Origin: Streptomyces physcomitrii
GTDB lineage: Bacteria > Actinomycetota > Actinomycetes > Streptomycetales > Streptomycetaceae
Assembly: GCF_012273655.1 (NCBI RefSeq)
Contig: NZ_JAAWWP010000031.1
Span: 1-59,741 of the forward strand
Reading direction: 5' to 3'
Length of the DNA: 59,741 bases
Shown here: positions 1 through 8,000 of the stretch, in pieces
How positions within the stretch are numbered: position 1 is the first letter of the stretch
Layout: the number at the start of each line of letters is the position of its first letter
Program-made: the position numbers and the translations under genes
The notes under the pieces: model-generated
Databases searched by the model: none
Told to the model about the DNA's origin: nothing
The model's input: the letters and a program-made list of their open reading frames with translations, nothing else

Positions 1-69
1 GCCACCCAGAGGTGGCAGATGCGGCTCCAGCAACGACCACTCACGGTTCGTCAGATCCCCCCGACCCAT
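1..69 (-). CDS. IS5-family transposase, N-terminal fragment
   Basis: The frame begins with an ATG at 69 and runs off the left edge. The visible residues begin MGRGDLTNREWSLLEPHLPP. The segment DLTNREWSLLEPHLP is the typical opening of the DUF4096/IS5 transposase N-terminal domain. The DDE catalytic domain is not in the window, so intactness cannot be judged. Confidence 0.75.
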   Translation of the reverse strand, partial: MGRGDLTNREWSLLEPHLPPLGG

Positions 70-126
70 GCCCAAACCAACGAGCGACCGGTCAGAAGGT
101 CACATGATCCGCCGGACACCCCCTAG
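1..126 (-). mobile_element. Edge of an IS5-family insertion sequence
   Basis: The first 69 bases read on the minus strand as the N-terminus of an IS5-type transposase. Beyond its start codon lies a short non-coding tail ending near GATCCGCCGGACACCCC (106-122), which resembles the terminal inverted repeats of Streptomyces IS5-group elements. CTAG follows at 123-126 and could be the target site. The other end of the element is outside the window, so the boundary at 122-126 is inferred. The element stops 11 bases short of the stop codon of the neighbouring FHA gene, so it inserted just behind that gene without breaking it. Confidence 0.7.
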
Positions 127-136
127 GGGCCCGCGG

Positions 137-922
137 TCAGTGCGTCTCCGGCCAGTCGAGGTCGTCGTCGAGGAGGTTCAGGTCCGGCGGCACCAGGGTG
201 GTGGACTCCACCAGGCCCTTGAGCAGGTTGTGCAGGAGGCTGTTGTCGGAGGGGCGCTCCTCGGGCCGGTCGTGGATCAGGGGGTACTTGAAGCCGGTGC
301 CGTGCAACCGGCGGCGGACGGCCTCCACCCGGTACTCGATCCGGCGGACGGTCCAGCCCGACTCCGGGCGCAGATAGGCGAGTTGCTCGACGGCGCGGCC
401 GTAGGTCAGGGGCCGCGGGTCGGGCTCGTACTCCAGGTAGTGGCGGCCGAGGACGACGAGCAGGAGCCGCTCGTCCTCGCCCAGCGCCCAGCGCTGCGGC
501 CGGACGGTCTCGGCGCGGCGGCTGGCCACCGGACCCCGGTCGTCGTGGTCGGCCACGTACAGCTCGACCAGGTGCTCCCGGTGGCCCGAGCCCTTCACGA
601 ACAGGGGGGTGTAGCCGGTGGGGAGCGGGATCGGCGCGGAGCTGCCGTGCATCATGCGCCCGCGCGGCAGCCGGACGAGCTGCTGCCCGGTGTTGCGCAG
701 CCACCAGCTCCCGGCGCGGTACGTCAGTTCGCCGTGCTGCCGGCTCACCCACCGGTCGTCCACGCCGACGCCGAGGTCGGTGTCCGGTTTCTCACCGCGC
801 CCGAAGCGGACGGTCCGCCCGGGGGTGGGCGGGGCGGTGAGATCACCGCTGAGCGTGCGGGCGTGCAGGGTGCCGGGCTCCCCCGGCGGGACCCCGCGCG
901 CCAGGCTGTCCGAGCTGCTCAT
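137..922 (-). CDS. FHA-domain protein
   Basis: A 261-residue cytoplasmic protein starting at ATG 922 with the sequence MSSSDSLARG. Residues about 25-110 carry forkhead-associated features: a GR pair in VRFGRGEK, SRQHGEL (the SxxH phosphothreonine-binding motif) and a following asparagine in LRNTGQQ. The C-terminal half (EDERLLLVVLGRHYLEYEPDPRPLTY onward) looks like a DNA-binding or regulatory helical module often found after FHA in Streptomyces kinase-linked proteins. No signal or membrane segment is present. It is divergent from a transmembrane Ser/Thr kinase 345 bases away, which makes it a plausible phospho-reader or substrate of that kinase; this pairing is inferred. An IS5 element ends just behind its stop. 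Confidence 0.85.
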   Translation of the reverse strand: MSSSDSLARGVPPGEPGTLHARTLSGDLTAPPTPGRTVRFGRGEKPDTDLGVGVDDRWVSRQHGELTYRAGSWWLRNTGQQLVRLPRGRMMHGSSAPIPLPTGYTPLFVKGSGHREHLVELYVADHDDRGPVASRRAETVRPQRWALGEDERLLLVVLGRHYLEYEPDPRPLTYGRAVEQLAYLRPESGWTVRRIEYRVEAVRRRLHGTGFKYPLIHDRPEERPSDNSLLHNLLKGLVESTTLVPPDLNLLDDDLDWPETH

Positions 923-1267
923 CGCCGTCTCCTCGCGCTCGTCGTACCGCCCGGGGGCGCTTTGGCCATGGTCGGGCCCGGGGCGCGTGACCCCTCCCGG
1001 AGGTCCGGGTGCAGGGGCCCGGGGATGCCGGTCTCGGGGCCGGGTCCGCCGGGTCCGGCGCAGGATCATGCCACCGGTTCCGGACAGGCTTCCCCACGAT
1101 TTCGGCCAGGTACTCGGTGGATTGAGACGTTGTCCCGGGAGCCGCCGCCGAGCACGGCGGCAAATGGGCGGGATACGGGGAGTGCGCTCGGCGGTACGCA
1201 GTACATTCGGTCCGCGTTCCGGGGGTGCCGAGGCGGGTTCCGGTCTTTCGTCGAGGGGAGTGCGGCT
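923..1267. other. Divergent intergenic region, FHA gene / kinase
   Basis: These 345 bases hold the promoters of both flanking genes. I found no convincing -35/-10 pair and no small gene with Streptomyces codon bias. The only firm element is the kinase ribosome binding site GAGGGGAG at 1253-1260. Confidence 0.5.
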
Positions 1268-3166
1268 GTGCGTCGGGGGGAGAGGGTCGGCAAGTACCGG
1301 CTCACCGGCGGGCCGGTCGAAGGCGGCCAGGGAGCCGTCTGGTTCGCCGTCGACACGGAGCTCGGCCGCCCCGTCGTCCTCAAGCGCGCCCGGGTGGGGG
1401 ACACCGGCCCCGGCAGCTTCGACCAGGTGCTCGCCGAGGCCCGCGCACTGGCGAAGTTCAGCCATCCGCACGTGGTGACGCTCTACGACGCGGTACGCAC
1501 CGGCAAGGACGAGCGGGCCGCGTTCTGGCTGGTCCTGGAGCATGTGCAGGGCGGCAGTCTGGACGTCCCGCTGAAGCTGACCCCGCAGCTCGCCGGGGGC
1601 GTCGGCGCGCAGATCGCGGGCGCGCTGGCCGCCCTGCACGCCAAGGGCCTGGTGCACTGCGACGTCAAGCCCGGCAACATCGTGATCACCGAGGACCGTA
1701 CGGCGAAGCTGGCGGACTTCGGCGCCGCGCTCCGGGTGGACTCGCACACCACGATCACCCCCAACGGGCCGCTCAGCCTCACCCCCGCCTTCGCCGCCCC
1801 CGAGGCGATACGCGGCGCCCCGGAGCGCGCCTCCGACGTGTTCTCGCTCGGCGTCACCCTGTACCAGCTGGTCACCGGGACCCCGCCGCTGCGCGGCCCC
1901 GGGCACGCGGTGCGCCTGGAGACGCTCAGCCCCCGGCTCGGGCCGCTCACGGAGGTGCTCACCGCGATGTTGCAGCGCGACCCGGGGGCCCGGCCCTCCG
2001 CCGCCGCGGCACAGGGCTCGCTCACGGAGCTCACGGGCGGGCCCCGGGCGCTCGCCGAGGACCACAGGCGCGAGCTCGACACCCTCCAACTCGCCCCGGC
2101 CACAGGGCGGTTCACCGAGGCCTCGTTACCGGGCCCGGCCCGGCCGACCGTGGCCTGGGACCGGACCGCCCCCCTCCGGCGGCGGCCGCTCCTCGCCGCC
2201 GGTGCCGCCGTGGCCGCGGCGCTCGCCGTCGCCGTACCGCTGCTGCTGATGAACGGTGACGGCAAGGAGGCGAAGGAGGACGGGGCCGCCCCGGCCACCG
2301 GCAGGCCGCCCGGCGCCGCCGCCTTCCTCGGCGACCACCGGACGGCCGACCCCTGCGGACTGTTGGAAGTGCGGGGCTTCGACGCGTACGAGGAGGCTCT
2401 CCCGGACCGCGATCAGGGCAACTTCAACCGCTGCGACCTGCGGCTCCAGGCGGACGGGGAGGATGTCGTGGACGTCCGGGTGGAGTTCGACGAGGAGGGG
2501 CTGCCGGAGCAGGAGCGGCGGCGGACCGAGGGCGGGGTGACCGTGGTGGAACTCGCCGAGAAGAGCAGCGAGTGCGAGCGGGTCCTGCGGGTGACCGAGT
2601 CTCCCGAGGAGGGCAGCGTGCGGGTCACCGCGGTGGCGCGCGAGCCCGGCGAGCTCAGGCAGGAACTGTGCCAGACCGCCGGTATCGCCACCGCCTTCGC
2701 GGCCGGGGTGCTCGACGGCGGCGGGGTCCCGCGGCGGAAGGCGGACTTCGACGACCGCTCGCTGGCCTTGATGGACGCCTGCTCGCTGCTCGACCAGAAG
2801 GTGCTGGAGAAGGATCCCGGGGTCAGCGTCGGGGAGCCGGAGGCCGGGTTCGGGGACTGGGCCTGCCAGTGGAAGTCCACCAGCGACATGGAGGTGGACC
2901 TCCAGTTCGACCAGGGCAAGTCGCCGCGGGGCCCGGGCGTCGGCGAGGTCACGTACAGCGGCCACGGGGGCTTCGTGATGCCGGACCACGAGGGCCCCCG
3001 GTCCTGCCGGGTCGAGTTGGTCCACCGCACCTATCTGGGCGAGGGCCAGCGGCGCGGCACCGAGCGGGTGGCGTTCACCGTCCAGCGGGCCCCCGGGAAG
3101 GTCGACCCCTGCAAGGTCGGCAAGGACCTGGCCAAGTCGGCCGCCGAGTCGCTCTCCTCCGCCTGA
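1268..3166 (+). CDS. Transmembrane Ser/Thr protein kinase with DUF3558-like sensor repeats
   Basis: A 632-residue protein. GTG 1268 is chosen because GAGGGGAG lies 7 bases upstream; the much longer open frame before it lacks protein character. The kinase domain spans about residues 10-255: glycine loop VEGGQGAVW, invariant K39, catalytic HCD at 130-132 (C replaces R of HRD, so a non-RD kinase), DFG at 150-152 and AAPE at 177-180. A single membrane segment lies at about 307-327. The outside part contains two segments starting DPCGLL and DACSLL with paired cysteines, like duplicated DUF3558-type lipoprotein domains, probably a ligand sensor. Leu287 is encoded by TTA (2126-2128), so translation should depend on bldA tRNA. 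It is divergent from an FHA protein. Confidence 0.9.
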   Translation: MRRGERVGKYRLTGGPVEGGQGAVWFAVDTELGRPVVLKRARVGDTGPGSFDQVLAEARALAKFSHPHVVTLYDAVRTGKDERAAFWLVLEHVQGGSLDVPLKLTPQLAGGVGAQIAGALAALHAKGLVHCDVKPGNIVITEDRTAKLADFGAALRVDSHTTITPNGPLSLTPAFAAPEAIRGAPERASDVFSLGVTLYQLVTGTPPLRGPGHAVRLETLSPRLGPLTEVLTAMLQRDPGARPSAAAAQGSLTELTGGPRALAEDHRRELDTLQLAPATGRFTEASLPGPARPTVAWDRTAPLRRRPLLAAGAAVAAALAVAVPLLLMNGDGKEAKEDGAAPATGRPPGAAAFLGDHRTADPCGLLEVRGFDAYEEALPDRDQGNFNRCDLRLQADGEDVVDVRVEFDEEGLPEQERRRTEGGVTVVELAEKSSECERVLRVTESPEEGSVRVTAVAREPGELRQELCQTAGIATAFAAGVLDGGGVPRRKADFDDRSLALMDACSLLDQKVLEKDPGVSVGEPEAGFGDWACQWKSTSDMEVDLQFDQGKSPRGPGVGEVTYSGHGGFVMPDHEGPRSCRVELVHRTYLGEGQRRGTERVAFTVQRAPGKVDPCKVGKDLAKSAAESLSSA

Positions 3167-3257
3167 AGCGGTCCGGGCGCGTTCCGCCTTCCGCTGTGCC
3201 CCGCCTGCCCGACAGGCCCCGCGCCGCCGGGCGGAGCCTCCGCTTCCATCCGGCATC

Positions 3258-4553
3258 ATGCTCCGCATGAGCCATAGGGAACACGCCGGTGCCGGGCACC
3301 GGGGCAAGCTGTCACACCGGCTGGTGCCGATGACCGGGCGGGACCCGGACGAACCCGGGCGCTCCGCCTCGCCCCTGGAACTCCTCTTCGACCTGACCTT
3401 CGTGGTCGCGGTCGGCACCGCGGCCGCCCAGTTCGCGGATCTGGTGGCCGAGAAGCACACCGGGCAGGCGATCGCCGCCTTCGTGCTCGCCATGTTCGCG
3501 ATCAGTGTGGCGTGGATCAGCTTCAGCTGGTTCTCCTCCGCCTTCGGCACCGACGACTGGCTCTACCGCGCCCTGACGATGCTGCAGATGATCGGCGTCG
3601 TCGTCTTCTCGCTCGGCATCCCGGCGATGTTCCACTCGGTGGCCGAGGGCGAACACCTGGAACTGCGGGCCATGGTGATCGGCTATGTGGTGATGCGGAT
3701 CGCGATGGTGCTCCAGTGGTGGCGGGCCGCCCGGGAGTCGCCCGGCTTCCACGACGTGGGGATGGCCTCGATCCGCTGGACCGTGCTCGCCCAGGCAGGC
3801 TGGGTGGTGGTCGGCTTCGTGCACCTGCCCTGGGCCGCCGTCTTCGCCGCCGTCGGCGCGCTCGGGCTCCTGGAACTGGGGCTGCCGGTGCTCACCCAGG
3901 GCGGCGCGGGCGGGACGCCCTGGCATCCGCACCATGTCGCCGAGCGGTACGGCCTGTTCGCCCTCATCACCCTCGGCGAGGGCGTGGTCGGCACCGTCGC
4001 CTCCTCCGGCGATCTGCTCGGCGGCGGCGACGGGACGCACTGGACGCGGAACGCCGTCGCGGTCGTCGTCGCCGGGGTCGGGCTGACCTTCGGCATGTGG
4101 TGGGTGTACTTCAGCACCCCCTTCGGCGACATCCTGGTCCACCGCCGCGCCCGCGGCTACCTCTTCGGGTACGGGCACATCCCGCTGTTCATCGGAGTGG
4201 CCGGGGCCGGGGCGGGACTGCATGTGGCCGGCCTGTACCTGGAGCACCACACGGAGATCGGCGAGAGCGCGGTCGTCCTCGCGCTCGCCCTCCCGGTCGG
4301 CCTCTACCTGCTGATGATCTACCTCCTGCACACCCTGCTGCTCTCCGCGGCGGACCGCTACCACCTGCTGCTGATCTCGCTCACCCTCGCGGTCCTCGCC
4401 GCGGCGGTGCTCCTCGCCGCCGCCGGGGTGGCGCTCGCGGTCTGCCTGCTCGTGGTGATGCTCGCCCCGTTCGTCACCGTGATCGGCTACGAGACGGTCG
4501 GCCACCGGCACCAGCGGCAGATGCTCGACGACCTGGCCTCGGGCGCCCGCTGA
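3258..4553 (+). CDS. LtrA-family membrane protein (low temperature requirement A)
   Basis: A 431-residue integral membrane protein. ATG 3258 (MLRM) is used; ATG 3267 (MSHREH) is an equally possible start, and neither has a strong ribosome binding site. After a soluble N-terminus of about 40 residues comes SPLELLFDLTFVVAVGTAA, the signature opening of the LtrA (Pfam PF06772) family, followed by roughly ten hydrophobic helices and HVAERYGLFALITLGEGVVG, another conserved family segment. Its biochemical role is unknown; the family is named from a cold-growth phenotype in Listeria. It stands alone, 91 bases after the kinase gene and in the same direction. Confidence 0.88.
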   Translation: MLRMSHREHAGAGHRGKLSHRLVPMTGRDPDEPGRSASPLELLFDLTFVVAVGTAAAQFADLVAEKHTGQAIAAFVLAMFAISVAWISFSWFSSAFGTDDWLYRALTMLQMIGVVVFSLGIPAMFHSVAEGEHLELRAMVIGYVVMRIAMVLQWWRAARESPGFHDVGMASIRWTVLAQAGWVVVGFVHLPWAAVFAAVGALGLLELGLPVLTQGGAGGTPWHPHHVAERYGLFALITLGEGVVGTVASSGDLLGGGDGTHWTRNAVAVVVAGVGLTFGMWWVYFSTPFGDILVHRRARGYLFGYGHIPLFIGVAGAGAGLHVAGLYLEHHTEIGESAVVLALALPVGLYLLMIYLLHTLLLSAADRYHLLLISLTLAVLAAAVLLAAAGVALAVCLLVVMLAPFVTVIGYETVGHRHQRQMLDDLASGAR

Positions 4554-4780
4554 CGGCGACGGGACAGCTCCTCGTCCGCCCCCGCTTCCGCACCGCCCCG
4601 GCACTCCCGCGTCACCCAAAGTCCAAGTGTTGCCGCCGCTGCGTCCATGTCCGCGGCCGGGCGGCGGGTGCACGCTGCCGTAGAGATCCGGACAGCGGGC
4701 CGGGCCGGCCAGGACGGCCCGCGGCAGCCGCGGCGTGGGCCCCGAGGCCCCCGAAGCCCCCGATGACGAGGAGTCCCCCC

Positions 4781-7042
4781 GTGTCAGCTCCCCGAAGAAG
4801 ATGGGCCGGCGTCCTCACCGCCGCGGCCCTCGCGGTGACCGCGGGCGGCGCCGCGGTGACGGCCCCGGCCGCCGCGGCGCCGCCCGCGCCCGCCGACCCC
4901 GCGGCCACCGCCCCCGCCGCGAAGGCCTCGTACACCGTGTCCGTCGGGGCGAAGGGCACCTGGACCCATCCCGACGACACCCCGGCCGGTACCTATATCG
5001 ACAAGGACGGCACCTTCTACTACCAGCAGGCCCACGCGCTCTACTCGGCCTCGGACTCCCGCACCTGGGACTTCTTCACCGGCACCGACTTCGACAGCGC
5101 CACCCGCTCCGCCGCGATCAGCGACGCGGTGGACCCCGCCAACTCCGCGGACCGCAACAACGACACCACCTGGCGCTGCGACAACAGCCCGACCGGCAAG
5201 GAGTCCACCAAGGCCCCCGCCGGCTCGCACTACTCCCAGCGCAACTACTGCGACCTGGCCGGGGTGTGGGTGGACCCGGACACCGGTCACTGGTACGGCC
5301 TGGTGCACAACGAGTTCACCCCGCAGCCCTTCGGCGACGGACTCCACTACGACGCGATCGACTACGCCGTCTCGAAGGACCAGGGCAGGACCTGGAAGAT
5401 CGAGGACCACGTGCTGACCTCGCCGTACAGCACCGAGCGCGGCGACGAGGCGGCCTTCCCCCAGCAGACCTACCACTACGGCGACGGCGACCCGCGGCTG
5501 TACGTGGACGCCGCCTCCGGCTACTTCTACGTCTACTACGGCTCCCGGATCGTGGAGAAGGGCGGCGGCTGGAAGGCCTTCCACGCCCATGTGGCCCGCG
5601 CCCCCCTCGCGCAGAAGATGCGGCCCGACTCCTGGCAGAAGTGGTACGACGGGGCCTGGCAGGAGCCCGGAACGGGCGGCCGGGAGAGCAATATGGTGCC
5701 GGTCGGCTCCGGGAGCAGGACCGGGTACACGCCCCCGTCCGGCGAGTGGGACCCGGCGACCGAGGGCACGGTCGACGAGCAGGTCGCGGCGGGCGAGATG
5801 CCGGGCACCTCTCCGCTGTTCGTCATGGACATCACGTACAACGCGCATCTGGGCCTGTACCTCGGTGAGCCGCAGGCCGTCGACCAGAGCGGCAAGGCGC
5901 CGCAGCAGCTCTACGCCACCCGGGACCTCGCCACCCAGAAGTGGGAGCTGATCGGCGACACCGGGAGCCACACCAACGCCTCCTGGTACCGGTGGTTCCT
6001 CGACGGGGCGAACCGGACGAGTTCCTCGATCGTCGGCCGGGACTTCCGCTCGTACTGCTCCTTCGGCTGCTCGGGCGACTCCTCCGGCGAGTACGTCAAC
6101 CTGCGCGTCGACTCCGCGCGGACCGCCTCGCCGGTGGAGTCCGGCGGTACCTACCGCATCGCGGGCGCGGGCGGCCGCGTCCTCGCCCAGGAGTCCGGCG
6201 GGAGCGCCACCACCTCGCTGGCCGCGGCCGGCGGATCCGGCCTGGACGCCTGGGAGTTCACCGCCAACGGCGACGGCTCGTACCGCATCGCCAACTCCTC
6301 GACCGGGCAGCTGCTCGGCGTCGCCTCCTCCTCGCCGGGCACCCGGGCCTGGGGCACCAGACCCACCGCCACGGCGGCCGGGCCGGGCGGTCCCGCCGTC
6401 GGCCAGCAGTGGTTCGTGCTCCCCGGGACCTCCGCCGAGGGCGGCGGCACCGGGACGTACCGCCTGGTGAACCGCTACAGCGGGCTGGCCCTCGGCCTCT
6501 CCGGCAAGGCGGGACGGCTCGCCGAGACCACCCCGGTACGCACCTGGACCGACACCTCGGGCAGCGGCGTCGGCGGGGCGCGTACCGCCGCCGAGCAGAC
6601 CCTTCGGCTCAGCCCGGTGCCGGGGTCCGGCTCGCTGAACGGCACCCGCACCCTGGCCGTCGGCGGCAAGGCCCTGGACGTCCCCGGGCACAGCAAGTCG
6701 CCCGGCACCCAGCTCACCACCTACGCGGCGGGCGGCGGCGAGAACCAGAAGTGGAAGTTCACCCGGCAGTCCGACGGCGCGTACACGCTCACCGGCGCCG
6801 AGTCCGGGCTCTGCGCCGATGTGGACGGCGGTTCCGCCGCCGCGGGCGCCAAGGTGATCCAGTGGACCTGCACCGGCGGCGCCAACCAGCGCTGGCGGGC
6901 CGCGCGCCAGGCGGACGGCGGCTACACGCTGACCTCGGTGCACAGCGGGCTGCTGCTCACCACGGCCTCCGGGGCGGACGGCGCCCTGGTGACCCAGCGC
7001 GCCGGCAGCGGCTCCGCACTCCAGCGGTGGAAGCTCGACTGA
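4781..7042 (+). CDS. Secreted beta-propeller-like protein with C-terminal ricin-type lectin domain
   Basis: A 753-residue exported protein. GTG 4781 follows GAGGAG (4768-4773) by 7 bases and gives a signal peptide (SAPRRRWAGVLTAAALAVTAGGAAVTAPAAAA). Residues about 50-440 have repeated aromatic-rich strands (DKDGTFYYQQAHALYSASDSRTW, DPDTGHWYGLVHNEF, DAASGYFYVYYGSRIV) like the five-bladed propeller of GH43/GH-F or sialidase-like enzymes; I cannot assign a catalytic triad. The C-terminal part, from about residue 450, has ricin B-type repeats with QxW-type ends (GQQWFVL, ENQKWKF, ANQRWRA, LQRWKLD), indicating carbohydrate binding. A secreted polysaccharide-acting hydrolase or lectin is the best reading; the substrate is unknown. 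Two tandem hairpins follow the gene. Confidence 0.82.
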   Translation: MSAPRRRWAGVLTAAALAVTAGGAAVTAPAAAAPPAPADPAATAPAAKASYTVSVGAKGTWTHPDDTPAGTYIDKDGTFYYQQAHALYSASDSRTWDFFTGTDFDSATRSAAISDAVDPANSADRNNDTTWRCDNSPTGKESTKAPAGSHYSQRNYCDLAGVWVDPDTGHWYGLVHNEFTPQPFGDGLHYDAIDYAVSKDQGRTWKIEDHVLTSPYSTERGDEAAFPQQTYHYGDGDPRLYVDAASGYFYVYYGSRIVEKGGGWKAFHAHVARAPLAQKMRPDSWQKWYDGAWQEPGTGGRESNMVPVGSGSRTGYTPPSGEWDPATEGTVDEQVAAGEMPGTSPLFVMDITYNAHLGLYLGEPQAVDQSGKAPQQLYATRDLATQKWELIGDTGSHTNASWYRWFLDGANRTSSSIVGRDFRSYCSFGCSGDSSGEYVNLRVDSARTASPVESGGTYRIAGAGGRVLAQESGGSATTSLAAAGGSGLDAWEFTANGDGSYRIANSSTGQLLGVASSSPGTRAWGTRPTATAAGPGGPAVGQQWFVLPGTSAEGGGTGTYRLVNRYSGLALGLSGKAGRLAETTPVRTWTDTSGSGVGGARTAAEQTLRLSPVPGSGSLNGTRTLAVGGKALDVPGHSKSPGTQLTTYAAGGGENQKWKFTRQSDGAYTLTGAESGLCADVDGGSAAAGAKVIQWTCTGGANQRWRAARQADGGYTLTSVHSGLLLTTASGADGALVTQRAGSGSALQRWKLD

Positions 7043-7093
7043 GCTGCTGAGCACGGGGGTTCATCGCAAGGGGCTCCTTCCTGATCCGGCTGA

Positions 7094-7173
7094 GCGCCGG
7101 GCCGCCGGAGGAGGTTCCGGGGGCCCGGCGCCTTCGCGGGGTGGGGCGGGACCGGGGCGTACCGGTCCCGCCC
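7094..7173 (+). terminator. Tandem terminator hairpins after the lectin gene
   Basis: The first stem is 7094-7109 with 7116-7131 (one mismatch). The second is a perfect 12-bp stem, 7144-7155 with 7162-7173, loop GGCGTA. They lie 50-130 bases after the lectin stop and before the GntR gene. There is no U-tract, which is usual in Streptomyces. Confidence 0.7.
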
Positions 7174-7264
7174 TGCTCCGGTCCACCGGCGGGACGGCCG
7201 GGCGCCGAAGACCGGGCGATATCCTGGGGCACCCGCGGACGGGCACGAAGGGAACGCCACGGCG

Positions 7265-7957
7265 ATGGGCCACCTGAAGCAGCAGCACGACCTCGGCTCC
7301 GGCAGGGAGCGGCTGCGCGACCAGGTCGCCCATGTGCTCCGGGCCGCGCTGATCTCCGGCGAACTGCGGCCCGGCCAGGTGTACTCCGCGCCGGTGCTCG
7401 CCGAGGACTTCGGGATCTCCGCCACCCCGGTCCGCGAGGCCATGCTCGACCTGGCGCGCGAGGGCCTGGTCGAACCGGTGCGCAACAAGGGCTTCCGGGT
7501 CACCGAGGTCGACGAGCGCGACCTGGACCAGTACACCGAGATCCGCGCCCTGATCGAGATCCCCACGGTCTGCGCGATCGCCGCCTCCGCCACCCGCGAG
7601 CAGCTGGAGGCGCTGCGCCCGGTCGCCGAGGAGATCGTGGCGGCGGCCCGCGAGCACGACCTGATCCGGTACCTGGAGGCGGACCGCCGCTTCCACCTCT
7701 CGCTGCTCGCCCTCGGCGGCAACGACCGCCTGGTGGAGACCGTCGGCGAACTGCGCAAGCGCTCCCGCCTGTACGGGCTCCGCGTGCTCGACGAGCGCGG
7801 CGAACTGCTCCCCTCGGCCGAGGAGCACCGCGAACTCCTCGACCTGATGCTGGCCCGCGACCTCGACGGCACCCGGGAGTGCGTGACCCGCCACCTCGGC
7901 CATGTGCGCTCCCTGTGGGCGGACGAGCGGGGCCCCCGGGACCGGACGGGCGTCTGA
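7265..7957 (+). CDS. GntR-family regulator, FCD subfamily
   Basis: A 230-residue protein. The N-terminal winged helix (residues about 15-80) includes LRPGQVYSAPVLAEDFGISATPVREAMLDLAREGLVEP, the classic GntR recognition helix SATPVREA. The C-terminal FCD domain is alpha-helical, with candidate metal or effector ligands in EADRRFHLSLL and EEHRELLDLM. Effectors of such regulators are usually carboxylic acids. It is not adjacent to an obvious same-strand metabolic operon: the next gene, an aminopeptidase, converges on it with 43 bases between stops. The target regulon is therefore unknown. Confidence 0.92.
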   Translation: MGHLKQQHDLGSGRERLRDQVAHVLRAALISGELRPGQVYSAPVLAEDFGISATPVREAMLDLAREGLVEPVRNKGFRVTEVDERDLDQYTEIRALIEIPTVCAIAASATREQLEALRPVAEEIVAAAREHDLIRYLEADRRFHLSLLALGGNDRLVETVGELRKRSRLYGLRVLDERGELLPSAEEHRELLDLMLARDLDGTRECVTRHLGHVRSLWADERGPRDRTGV

Positions 7958-8000
7958 GCCGCCGCCCCGGTGCCCCGACTCCCGCCGCGGGAAGGCCACT

